Assembly: GCA_020064725.1 (NCBI GenBank)
Contig: JAGTWJ010000019.1
Coordinates: forward strand, 744,001 to 808,000
Direction: 5' to 3'
Source of the DNA: Drechslerella dactyloides
Taxonomy: Eukaryota; Ascomycota; Orbiliomycetes; Orbiliales; Orbiliaceae
DNA length: 64,000 nt
Shown: positions 1 to 11,666 of the stretch, one piece after another
How the letters are laid out: each line of letters opens with the position of its first letter
How positions within the stretch are numbered: the first letter of the stretch is position 1
Translations under genes and position numbers: made by a program
Notes under the pieces: generated by a model
Seen by the model: the letters and a program-made list of their open reading frames with translations, nothing else
What the model was told of the DNA's origin: nothing
Database searches by the model: none

Positions 1-1241
1 CAGGAGCTTGGAAACTGTTTGACGAACCCCACATTCGATCGAGTTCACCGGACGAGAGATCTTTTGTTTTTTTTCTCGACCGTCGCTAGCCCGTTGGACA
101 TGGGCTGCGTCAGCCGACAAGCGACGCGACAGGAACTGGTATGTAATGCAATGCATGCTTTATCTTTTTAGATTCGTCGATTCCTCTTTCTGAACCCTTC
201 TTGTCCGCTTTGGTCAACAACTGCATTATCACCCCGGTCGAGCAATAACGCCGATAATGAATTAATAGTGCATAAACGGAAGATAAATTGGGACGAAACA
301 CTCGCTCTGCTTCTCGAGCGCTCGGCCATTTTATCCTAAGAAGCCCGATCCAAAAGCTGTCTGGATCTGACCTCTGCCGTTCCGTTATCATGAAACGCAT
401 AAGACCCAGAGGATTGTAATATTGTTTGTGTCCAGACCGTTGGGTGTGTCCACATCGCGCCCCTCCAGTCACGGGAGCCATAGCTCCCTTCAAATCAAGA
501 GGCCATGCAAGGGTTTCAGCCAGGAATGCTCCTGCGCGATGACATATGTGTGCTTCCAAGCCTAACCTGAAGAAGTATCTGTGCTGCAAAAACCCATTTT
601 CAGTGATGGGCATCCAGGGAAAAACGGGGCCGCCCTAAACATGGGAGGAGGGAGAAAGAAGAAAAAAAGGGCCGCCGCACATATTCGCCTGCTTTTCATG
701 CGCAAGAGCGTTTTTGTTCTACGATAGAAAATACGGAGTACACGATGAAAGGTAACTAGCGTGTAGATCAGGGTCTGATTGGCAATGCAATACCCAGCAT
801 TCCATCGTTTCGAAGGATAAGATACGGAAAGAAATGGACAGTAAAGTGCGCTGGCTTACTCTACTTTGTAATATCGGCTTCTGCGACCCGAAGGCTGTAA
901 GAAATCAAGCTGTTGCTGCTGGTTCTCAGCAAACAGCAGAGCATCTGGGGCGGGACGTATTTCCACGCCAAGGCAGTAGCTAGCTCGGAATCAAGAGAGC
1001 TCAGCTGGCCCCATCCCGTTCCAATCTACGTCATCGGGCCTCAACATCATGGCTCGGTTGGAGGACATTCAGTGAGCAGGGTGGGCTTTCGACTGCTCTA
1101 GATTCTGGACGGAAGGTGGCTCCCGGTTACAGAAGCTTTGTAGTCCGATTTAGGTTGTCCGCCCAGCTGCATCGCAGGAGTATGCGGTCTGTCGGCCTAA
1201 GCGAGGAGGGGGGAATGCTTTTAAGCATAACCTCTCCCAGG
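1..1241. other. Gene-free stretch at left edge
   Basis: I see no supportable gene here. The longest reading frame, on the minus strand from 613 to 110, has no recognisable motif, no leader and no intron signals, so I read it as chance. The right part is presumably the 3' flank of the G-patch gene that ends at 1242. Confidence 0.5.
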
Positions 1242-2210
1242 CTAGTGCCGGAGATAGTCGTGCAGATCCTGCCTCGCGGCTCGTTCGGCCTTCTCGAGGC
1301 GCTGCACCTCTTTTGCGGTGAGCAGCCGCTGTCTCTTCGCATTGGGGTCTGAAACGCCTTCTGCCGGATCCCTTATCGATTTGGATGCTCTTGCGCCAAT
1401 TCCCAAGTTGTCCTTCTTCGTCGACGACCTGACGGGGAAGCGGATCCCTTGTCCCTGGACGCCCAGGCCTTTGCTCCCGTCCGGATCCCAGCCCATCCTC
1501 ACCATGTGCTTGTATCCTTCTGATTGCCGATTCAAATGGTGAGGCGGTTTCGAATGTTCTTCACTGGCCATGTGAGCCGTTGTTCGAACATGAGCCTTCC
1601 AGTCCGTCACACGAGCCCTGCAGGTCGAGCAGATCTCGCTCATTGCCGCTGATGTCTCAATCGACGGTTGCACAACAGCTAGGTCTGGTTGCACAGCAGC
1701 GACTGCCGAGAGGGATGCTGCCGAATCGTTTTCTCCGCTAGCTGCCGACGTGTCTAGATTGCTTGGTGATTTGCTGGTTTCCCGCTCGCCCGCGCTCAAA
1801 GATGACGCGGTGTTCGGTGTAAAATTATGCGGTGATTCAATCATGCTTCGACTTTTCCCAGTTGAGCTGCCCGCGGTAGAACGCGAATGCGAACGCAGCC
1901 CACATTCCAGCTGCTTTGAGGCCGGCCCCGCCCCTTGAATCGAAGGGGTGTGTGTCAACCGGCCGGGATTTGATGCATTCTGTGAGCCAGAATCCGATGG
2001 CAAGACGACCGATAGATAGAAATCTGCGACGGAAGACCCGCGGCCTGGGCTAGTGTCCCGAGCCGTCTCTTGGACCACATCGTCGCCAGATGCCGGGACG
2101 AAGTGTATTTGGCTCCGCTTGGGGCCACTGCCAAATGGCTTTGCAATGTGCCATACGCGGGGGCTGTCCGGGGACGCCGAGCCGGCCGAATCAGCTCCGT
2201 CGACAGACAT
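1242..2210 (-). CDS. C2H2 zinc finger and G-patch domain protein
   Basis: A 322-aa protein in a single exon. The start chosen is the ATG at 2210 (MSVDGADSAG); the frame is open 40 codons further upstream, but that part looks like leader. Residues 1-190 are Ser/Thr/Ala-rich and look disordered. A C-X2-C-X9-H-X5-H finger (CSTCRARVTDWKAHVRTTAH) lies at about 194-213. It is followed at about 231-273 by a G-patch, seen as HMVRMGWDPDGSKGLG and continuing to DNLGIGA, and by a basic, charged C-terminal helix. G-patch proteins usually bind RNA or activate DEAH helicases, and this finger plus G-patch layout resembles the GPANK1-type family. A role in RNA processing is inference; the domain call is firm. 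Confidence 0.8.
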   Translation of the reverse strand: MSVDGADSAGSASPDSPRVWHIAKPFGSGPKRSQIHFVPASGDDVVQETARDTSPGRGSSVADFYLSVVLPSDSGSQNASNPGRLTHTPSIQGAGPASKQLECGLRSHSRSTAGSSTGKSRSMIESPHNFTPNTASSLSAGERETSKSPSNLDTSAASGENDSAASLSAVAAVQPDLAVVQPSIETSAAMSEICSTCRARVTDWKAHVRTTAHMASEEHSKPPHHLNRQSEGYKHMVRMGWDPDGSKGLGVQGQGIRFPVRSSTKKDNLGIGARASKSIRDPAEGVSDPNAKRQRLLTAKEVQRLEKAERAARQDLHDYLRH

Positions 2211-5200
2211 TTTGTGACGTGAGAGCGATGTCGTGTTGGTGGGAGGAAGCTGCGGTTGCAGTAATAATGATGCGGCGCGATGGAATGCATGCAGCTGCTT
2301 CTTTCGAGATCGATCACAATTGTAACGCACACTAGCTGGCGGAGACCGTTGATGGCCGAAACTTGTAGGGCATGTATCGCATTACTCGACAACAAAACTT
2401 GGTGTTTCTTTTCTTAATAAATTTTTTGGATTTTCTATTTCGAGGCGGCATTTGTAATACGGGTTTGTGGCGAGTGCGCGTCGCGCCCATTCGCCGGGTC
2501 CCGTCGCACGGCCGCAGATGAGCGAATATAATTCGGACGTGAAGCTTGCCGGCAATCCAATCGCAATCACTCTCCGATGCAACTGCAACCTCACCCAAAA
2601 CGCCGCCTGCTGCCAGAGATGCCTCAAGTTTCGAGGCGGCGCACAGCCAGCATCATGCTGTAAGCCTCTCCAGCTGTTTCCGGTCTGCCAGATGACAGGA
2701 GTGGGCTAAACCGCGCACGAAATGGTAAATGGGTCCGATCTGTGCCCTGTGCACCTCCGATGGTGGAGCCGGAGGGGCCCGGGATCTCTGCCACGGAGGA
2801 CACCAAAAGAATGACAAACTGCAGCCTGCAACTGCAAGAACCAAATTGGCTTGCGCGAAGCAGTCGAGTAATTTCCATTTTGGACCAGGGAGCTTCAAAA
2901 CTCCAACAGAGCGTCAGCCCAGAGTCTTTTCTTAACCAAACAGAGGCTGCTATAATAGCAAGGGTGGGCCGACAAGGAGGGGGAAACTAAGCTCAATCGC
3001 TCGAACTGTGGCAGCTGCAGCTCCACTCCTGTCCGAACTCTCAAGCTTGCTTGCTGAAAATGAAAGCACGCAAGCTCGCCCATCGAAACTCCAATCAGTG
3101 CGTTCTACACCATTTGGATTATTTCCCTGGAGTTCGAGTTAGCCGCTAGATAATCCAAATCGCGTGTCTGCCTCTCCTCAAGCTCGACGAGCTCTACGAA
3201 CGCACGTACATTACATTACATTCGTGCGAACCGTTCCGCCGGGTGCTGTGCATCATGTACCGCTACATATCGATACCTCATGCACGTATGCTTCTTTTTC
3301 AACCTATGAGGCGGCTCGGGAAAATGAATTGATTTGCACGAAGAATGAAAGAATGTTCGAATTCCTCCTGTCCAAGATGCTTCGTCGCCGATAGCTTGCA
3401 GATGCCTGCATATTCCTGTCTGCCAACATCAGTAACCCTTGATCATGATGGTTAACGAAAATTATTTCGATTTACCCTTTTGCTATCCTTCAAGTTACTC
3501 TCACAGTGCCACCTGACTCTGTGAACACGTCACGAATGCAATTTTCAATGCAGAGGACAGGCAAAAAAGCAAGGGACATGGATATGAACGCGGCCGGACG
3601 GCTTGTCTGGTGGCATCGTCGACGCATCTCACTACTTTTTACATCACGAATTCCAATCCGGAAGTTTTTTTTGGAGTTTTAGCCCCTCTCTTTTATTGCG
3701 CTTCCAGATCCCTTGCGTCTTTTTAGGACCCTCTGGTAAATCCGAGGGGTCGTATTGCATTCCCGGGTACAATTCAAGGGCACTCGAGCCGATGATCCTG
3801 ATAAGCAGATATCGTCGTGATCATGGGATTTGTAATATTATTCTAACCCTGGTATCGAAACGCAACCTCACTCCTGTCACGTCCGACGTGGAGGGCGCCA
3901 GAGATCTTTCCCGGTCTGCAAACTGCCTTGGCAGTGGAGGTCTTCTTGCATCTTGCATATCTAGTTGCATTTTTCGGCTAATCAGCGTCCAATTATTCAC
4001 ATATACTAAGAGGTATCTACGTCCATGCACAAGGGACCGTGTCCCGTCTGCAAGGTAGCCAACCACCGAAATAGCGTAGCTGAAAGTGCCGTACATATAT
4101 GAGCACTAGTAGAGCTGGATAGAGGGCTATTGTCGATGACGTCGAGAGGTCCCCGCTGACTTGTCGCAAAAGCAAGCAAACAGGGAGTCTCACGCCTTGT
4201 GGGTATCTGATGGAGCCAGAACCGATCTATGGCTTTGCTTTCGCCCTCGGTTTTGGGATAGACGTCGCGGTCTCCCGCGAACATTCCAAAGTGTGGAGAC
4301 TCTTGTTCTAAGCCATCTAGCTGGTTTAGTTGCCTCCCCGGGCCCGAGCCATTCCCTAACTTTAGAAACCTCTCGGCCCCCGTCTCGGGAACAGTTGATA
4401 TTACTACAACACTAATGGTTGTATTCGCACAGAGCCCTCAGCATCTCTTTGCTATTCTCGGCTAGCTTTGCCCACACCGACCTCTGGTTATCATTGGAAT
4501 GTTAGGTTACGGCACAGGAGCTGGATATCCAATCAGTGAACCCTCTTTGTTCTGTCTAGTGCGAGGAAATGACACAAAAGAGCCGATAGAGCGGTCCAGA
4601 ACGCAGGAGGCGCTAGCACTTGAAGCTGAACAGGGTGATCTGAAGCACAGAGGCAAGCCTCTATCTCACGAAGCCGAGCCGTCTGACAAAGCCGTGATGG
4701 TTGCGGAGGTGCTAAGCCTCTTTTGAGCTTCAAAGTCGTCGACGTCATGAACTAATGACTACGCGTGATCAGCCATTGAAAAGCATGCAAGCCGGCGTTT
4801 TCGTCCATTCATTCATATAACGCTGAAGGGTCCTCAACAAAATGACCAAGTTAACCTGCATGGAACGCAGTACGAATTCGACTCCAATTAGGAGAAAAAG
4901 GTTATAAGAACAGCAGTTCAAGTCCAAATATAGGCGATTATGCACCAGATCTCGCGATCTCTGTGCTAGCGCGGATGTGATCGCGATCGGACGCGCACGG
5001 CTTTCAAATGGCAAACAAGCCTTCCGATTTCCTCTTTGGCCACGACGAGCTGATTGAGTGGCAGGTTTTTCCTACAGAAACCTCGCTTTGACGTCTGGTT
5101 GGCAGAACCAGGTCTCCACTCAAGCACTTGCATAGACGCAGGGGGGTTGAAGTTTATCAAGTTTTGCAGTTAGGAGGTTGTCAATGTGGTTGCATGCAAA

Positions 5201-8200
5201 ATTGAAAAGGTTAATTCCTTTCCCATCGAACTCGCATGTCTAGGCGCATATCGCGACAAAATTGTACCACGCTGCCCTTGCTTCACGATGATTTTCAATC
5301 AATCGACGGATTGTGCCGCCTCGAATTTTGCCGTCCAGATCAAGAGAACAAGCCCTCCACATGACCCACAAAGGGTCACATGCATGCATGTCTTCTGCAG
5401 ATGGACATATTAAAGTGTTTTCGGTACACAGTTAAGTTTACGGCCGAAGGGCAACCAACGAATAACAAGCCAGGATAACGCATCGAGCCATGGGCTTCAA
5501 TCTCGAAAAATTTCTTTCAGCTCTACAAATCAGGACAATTCTTTCCCTCCTCCTCATCCTATATATCCGACCCGTGTATATGTATGACATGGTGATGCTG
5601 AGAACAGACCAGGTATCGGCATCGGACCGACACCGCCATATCGATTCGGTTCGATCAAATTCGACTTCGCATACATGCATGCATGCATGTGCAGCACAAG
5701 ACATCCAGCATCGTCTCGAGGTATTAAAAAAAATGCAATGAGGAATGGAGCTATCAAATCATCCAATCTAGGGCTAGATGTGCCCTGCATTGATGCAAGG
5801 ACGTCGTTGATCACGCGCGCGCGTCCCCTCGACTGACGCTTGCGATTGTTCGAGAGCTCAAAGGCTCGCCGCGCTGCCTGGCAGCGAAGGACGTCCAGCT
5901 ATTCGAACGGATATTAGATCCGCGTAGGGACATAGCACCGGAGAGGATGGGGGGCAAAAGGCTACCCCTCGGACGAAGATTGGCCCGCGACTATCGCCCG
6001 AGAGCATGCTGGACTGCATAGGGCCTCCCACGTCAGCCCGAGCTTTTGAGTTCGGTTCAGAGAATGACGCGGGATGCGGTGGAGGTTCCAGGGTGCCCTT
6101 GCTTCGGGATGCATTTGGGAGCTCGAGCTGGAGCCCAAGGGCTCATCCGCGGGTTGTCGTGGTTTTCGCGGAGTGTGTGCTGGCGCGCCCAGGCCCGTAT
6201 GGACTTCTTTGGAGTCTTGACCTCGAGAATGAGGGTATCCAAGGCACCCCCCCGATTTTTGAGGAAGAGATTCATTTTTTCCCCTCAAGCTCCATCAGCA
6301 TGGGCGGTTTCGTAGATTTCGTCCACTCTCCTCAATATGCTGTTGATTTTCCGCTTTTGATAGGGGCACCCAGCATAGCCATAGTCAGTCTGCATACAGT
6401 GGAGTGTGTAACGCGACATCAACCTCCAAGAGCGTGCAGTCTCAACACTTGTCTATGGACTCTGCGGCTGTCGAACGCCCTTGGTTGACTCTTATAGTCA
6501 TTCGGCGTGCAGCAACGTGCCTCGCGTCGGTATCACGAAGACGTCCTTTGGTCCTTTCCAGAGAGCTTTTTGGACCTGATGGTTTCAGAGCTATATGATA
6601 GCAAAGGACTCTGAGTTACTCGAGAGCCGGATCTTGCAAATATTGGGCTTCTCAGTGCATCAGGTCACAATGCAAGCACGCACACGTTGGATCTTACTCG
6701 GGAGCTTGAAGGATTACGGGGTGGCACTTCATTCAGGACGATTCGGCGATGCTAGGTTCGATGCTCTTTCTGTAAACTGTGATTAGTCACTCCCATGGCC
6801 TATATGAAATGAGATCAATCCAAGAATTAGGCGACTGATATATCAACTTATTATTCTAGATTTCATCTCCTCTGTATTGATCGAGTGCCAGCACTCTGTC
6901 ACCCGTATATCGGGCAGAGGGGTCGATATCCCCGATCGTATGCGGTAGAAAGCCACTTGCTTCGAGAGAAGAAACCCTGAATCAGCGCATGTTGCGAATC
7001 TGATCCTTGTTGCAACAGCCAGCTTCATAATTATATCCTCGGTTGGGCCGTTAATCTTGAAGCTGTAACTACATTCTACGACCATCCAGTATCGCGAAAC
7101 TGGTCAAATTAGGGCTATGATAGTGCCCGTTTTTTCTTCATTCAGAAGGAAGAGGTTACGGCGTGACTATCTCGTTGGCGAAGCGATTGAGATCGGGCTA
7201 GGTTGCTAGAATCTTTGCAGCCATTGGAACTAAGTACACGGTCTTTTGACGAATATAATGTGATCCTAACCCGAACGAATTCTTATACCACGTGGAGTAA
7301 TATATTCTACGGTAGCCTGTTCCATCTTTGCAAATTTGAGAGCATGTCTCAGAAGACTTGCCAACGCCATCGCCTGACAAGAACATATTATGATCTGCTA
7401 TATAAATATATCTACCAACGATGGAAATTCGGTTATAGAAATCCATTCATAAGTTGGACATCATGTACCGTAGCTTCCTGACAGTGAAATTGAATATGTC
7501 TCCTTGCTTGTATTATCCTATATCCCAGCGGATCTAGCCTTAATGCTGGTCACAACGATACGCCTTCGAAGCTCCGGGGTTGATGCACTAAATATCTAGC
7601 TGAAGCTTACATTATATTTATATTCATGAGGGCAGAGGTGGGTGCATTGATAAGATATATTGATGATGTTTGGCTTGCGTGATTAGTGATCAGAGATAGA
7701 ATAATCCTCGTGTACGAAGATATCCAGGTCCGTAGCCAGTTGAATGCAAGTGCACGTTGTAGAAAGACATCAGAGGCTATATATTGGACGAGTGCAGCGG
7801 CAACTTATCGTCGGCTGAGCGCGAGAAGACTATTTGTTGGCTCAACGATGCAACGCGGAAATCGTTCGACCGACGTTGCATTTTGGGTTGAAGTTGGACA
7901 AGCCTATCGCCGGATAACGGCTTATGACGTACTGATTTCTTGGTGAGTACAGTTGACCGAAAAGGTGTTCATTCGCGAGGCTAAGCTACGGGACACCACG
8001 GGATCTAAAATAAAGTCTTACATCTACAATGTTTCGATATTTGAAGCTATCTTATATCGGGGTTTAGAAGTATCTCGGACACTGGACTAATACATATCGG
8101 GATATCTAATCAATGTGGCTTGTGGGACGACACGCGACATTCAGGTCGAGCATGTCGAGCCTCCTGCAATGCAAGTTAGCCGGAGGAGCCACTTGAGGCC

Positions 8201-8618
8201 ACCAATCCAGTGAGCATAGCCAGACTTCGAATGCACCAGCGGCCAGATATGTCGAAAACAGCTGTTCGAGCCGCGAGTCGATGTCGAGCAGGAAGTGCGG
8301 CAATGCATGGCCAACATGGTGTTGCGCCCAGCGCTGCCTTTCGCCAAATCTAAATGACGTATCGCCAACCGGCATCCAGCCCACAGCCGTGCTGTCGCGG
8401 GAAAACCACCTCACCAGCACAACCAATTCCCTTAATTCCACAGATCGAGTCATTCTTTAACACACCTCCGGCCTTCGTATCGCGGGCAGCTGTACCCCAT
8501 TTCCAGTCAAGTCAGCTTCATGCGTGCCGGTTGCATGAAGGCGTAGCGGAGCGGAGCGCGAACCCCTCACCCCACCTTCACTTCGCTACCACGGGTGCCC
8601 CTTATCGACCGACCGACC
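2211..8618. other. 6.4-kb region without a supportable gene
   Basis: Only short overlapping frames occur on both strands, with no family motif or consistent exon chain. The first part (to about 6.5 kb) has mixed composition; about 6.6-8.1 kb is visibly richer in A and T with many TATA-type runs. It contains a short CATG repeat (listed separately). The last few hundred bases before 8619 should hold the promoter of the NADH dehydrogenase gene. Confidence 0.5.
5674..5689. repeat. CATG tetranucleotide repeat
   Basis: Four perfect tandem copies of CATG in a gene-free region. A shorter relative sits near 5381-5391. It is probably a simple microsatellite. Confidence 0.9.
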
Positions 8619-11202
8619 ATGTTTGCGCCTAGGTTGGCGCTGTCTCACGCAGCGCCACGATGTCTACGAGGCGCGCTTCGCGGCCAGCGGTCGCCGTCGA
8701 CGGGATTGCTGAACCCGGGAACGACACCCAATGTCCTTAGGGCGGCCGCTCGATCGATTCGAACCACCGCGTCGGCAGGCCCCGTGGGCACCGTCGCGAC
8801 TCGGACCCTCCTCGGCTACAATGCGAACCCGGTCTCACGTCGGCAGTCACCGATACTACAGCGATTGCGGCGGTACGCAGACGACGCGGCGGGGAAAGAC
8901 CCCGCTGCTCCTGCTAGTGGGAAGGTTAAGAAACCACGTGGGACACTTACGAAGGCTATGCTGGGTACGCTTACGATGTTTGGCTTCGTCGTCGCCGTAT
9001 TTGGCGGCGCCATTGTGTGTTTCTTCATTTACGATGCTACGACATATCGCGAGGAGGCAGGAGATGTAGATGTTCCTGTTTCCGAGCTGGCTTTGAATCC
9101 CGAAAGGGGCGGACCCAAGAACCTTCCAATCGCACGTGTTTTGGTGGACGATGATGAATCGGAGGGCCGGGCGACTTGCAAGCATAAACCAAAGTTGGTG
9201 GTACGTCACAATTGCTGGTTATGAAGGATGTGGAGGGTAGGGGGGCAGCCAATGGCACAGTATATGCTGATAAATGGCTCGATGTGTCGATATAGATCCT
9301 GGGCTGCGGTTGGGGTTCTGTTGCGATCCTCAAGACGCTCCAAGCTGACCAGTACCACGTTACCGTCGTCTCGCCGTCTAACTACTTCTTGTTCACTCCC
9401 TTCCTGCCAAGCGCTACCGTAAGTTTGAAATACTGGTGCTTTGGGGATAATTGAGCGTAGCTAACGGGCATCGTAGGTCGGAACACTGGAACTCAGATCT
9501 CTCGTCGAACCCATTCGGACCATCCTGGCACGCATCAAAGGCCACTTCCTTCAAGCTGAGGCCGAGACTGTCGAGTTTAGTGAAAAACTGGTTGAAATCT
9601 CACAGGTCATCGATGGCGAAAAGCGGCATTTTTACCTACCTTACGACAAGCTCATCATCGGCGTCGGCTCCAAGACTAATACTCACGGAGTTCAGGGACT
9701 CGAGCACTGTCAGTTCCTCAAGACGATTGATGATGCACGCCAAATCAGGAAGAAGGCAATTGGAAACTTTGAAAAGGCTGTACTACCCACTACCAGTGAT
9801 GAGGAGAGGAAGCGTCTGCTTTCGTTCGTTGTCTGCGGCGGCGGGCCCACCGGTATCGAGTTTGCTGCTGAAATCTACGACATGCTGAACGAGGACTTGA
9901 TCCGCCATGTGGGTAATTACAAGCATGCGATTGAGCCGGCTGCGACTAATCGAAAGAGACTAGTATCCCCGAATCTTACGAAATGAGGTCTCCGTCCATG
10001 TCATCCAGTCGAGAAAACATATCCTGAACACCTACGATGAGGCACTGTCAATGTACGCCGAAGAGAGATTTGCAAGGGATCACGTCGAAGTTTACACAAA
10101 TGCCCGCGTTCAAGAAGTCCAGCAAGACAAGATTATCTTCTCCGAAAAGACCGATGACGGCAAGGTAGTTGTCAAGGAAATCCCGTACGGCCTCTGCCTC
10201 TGGTCCACCGGTGTCTGTACGTCAATGCCCCACCGAAATCTTCCCACCGTGTCCCCGTGAGCCCCTGCTGACTCCTACCAGCTCAAACCGATTTTGCAAA
10301 GGACCTCGCAAAGAAGCTCGAGACGCAGTCGAATCAACATGCCCTGGAAACAGACACCCACCTTCGCCTCCTCGGCGCCCCGCTGGGCGACGTCTACGCG
10401 ATCGGCGACTGCGCCACCGTTCAATACAACCTCACCCAGAACATCATGACATTTCTGCGCGACGTCGCCTGGGAGAAAGGCAAGGATCCCAAAGACGTCC
10501 ACCTGAAGTTCAAAGATTGGCAAGCTGTCGCTCAACGCGTGAAGAAGCGCTTCCCACAAGCCAGTCAGCACCTCCGCCGCCTCGACAAGCTCTTCGAACA
10601 GTACGACGTCGACCACTCGGGCACTCTTGACTTCAACGAATTCTCCCAGCTCCTGTCGGAAATCGATAACAATCTGACCAGCTTACCCGCCACCGCGCAG
10701 CGAGCCAACCAGCAAGGACAGTATCTAGCGCGGAAACTCAATAAACTCGCGCAGGTGGCACCGGGTATGCGGGCGAATGGACTTTACGACGGCGATCTAG
10801 ACGAGGCGTACTATAAGGCGTTCGAGTACCGACATCTGGGAAGTTTGGCCTATGTTGGCAATGCAGCCGTGTTTGATATTGGTGGTGGTCTTAGCTTCGC
10901 GGGTGGCATCGCAGCGGTCTATCTTTGGAGGTGGGTCGTCCTAACTATATGTACATGTACACATGGGCAGAAGTCCGTGGTGGCTACGACTAGAAGGCTT
11001 GGCTGACATTGTGGCGTTGGTACAGGTCCGCGTATTTTGCGCAGAGCGTGAGTTTGCGAACACGGTTTCTGCTCTTCATGGACTGGGCCAAGCGGGCGCT
11101 GTTTGGGCGAGGTGCGTATGAACGATAAACTTGTGGTTATGATAGGCGGTTGAGGAAAAGGTATGCTAACCACTGGATATTCTAGATATGATGGATCTGT
11201 AA
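8619..11202 (+). CDS. nde1: External alternative NADH dehydrogenase, EF-hand type
   Basis: Type II NAD(P)H:quinone oxidoreductase of the inner mitochondrial membrane. It oxidises cytosolic NAD(P)H and passes electrons to ubiquinone without pumping protons. Model of 713 aa in seven exons: 8619-9200, 9296-9418, 9477-9908, 9964-10216, 10282-10930, 11026-11111, 11186-11202, all GT-AG and in phase. Residues 1-90 are Arg/Ser/Ala-rich (targeting sequence), with one membrane segment at about 114-138. The first dinucleotide fold (ILGCGWGSVA) is at about 195, the second (VVCGGGPTGIEFAAE) at about 354. A canonical EF-hand loop, DVDHSGTLDFNE, is at about 571-582, as in the Ca-dependent NDE1 class of Neurospora. 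The C-terminus (WAKRALFGRDMMDL) is typical of the family. The intermembrane-space-facing orientation and Ca dependence are inferred from the family. Confidence 0.93.
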
Positions 11203-11616
11203 GGATGCGCAAAGTCGATGGTGCCTGTCAATGACGTCGCTGCTGAGGACATAGTTAGTTCCACTTGTGTTCCGGTAGGTATTCGATGACGTTGGTGTAC
11301 GGCACCACATCTGGCTTCTGGAATGTGATTGATGCCGTCGTTTGAAACAAACCAGAGAAGAAGAAAGCAGTGACTAGCTAAAAACGTATGCGGACTGGAG
11401 TAATTATTCAATCGCATACTCTGTGGTAGACACTTTTCTCAATACGACTGGGTGGTGGGCGTATATTTGCCGACCTGCCTGAACACCCCGCTGACTATCG
11501 TTTTTGCTCTGCTGTTATTTTTCTTTCCTTTCTTCTGTATACATGTATACATGTCTGTAAAAAGTCCTAAAATAAATATATTGCTGTCGTTTGGTTACTT
11601 AGGATTTAAAATGTTC

Positions 11617-11666
11617 GGCCGTATATTGTCTCGTAAACCAGACAGCCGTCCTTTTGGGCCGTATAT
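11617..11666 (+). repeat. Short dispersed element, copy A, with flanking 10-bp direct repeat
   Basis: A 10-bp direct repeat (GGCCGTATAT) at 11617-11626 and 11657-11666 encloses a 30-bp core (11627-11656) that contains GTCTCGTAAACCAGAC. The same 15-bp string TCTCGTAAACCAGAC lies inside another 30-bp core at 61106-61135 with its own, different direct repeat. Confidence 0.6.
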
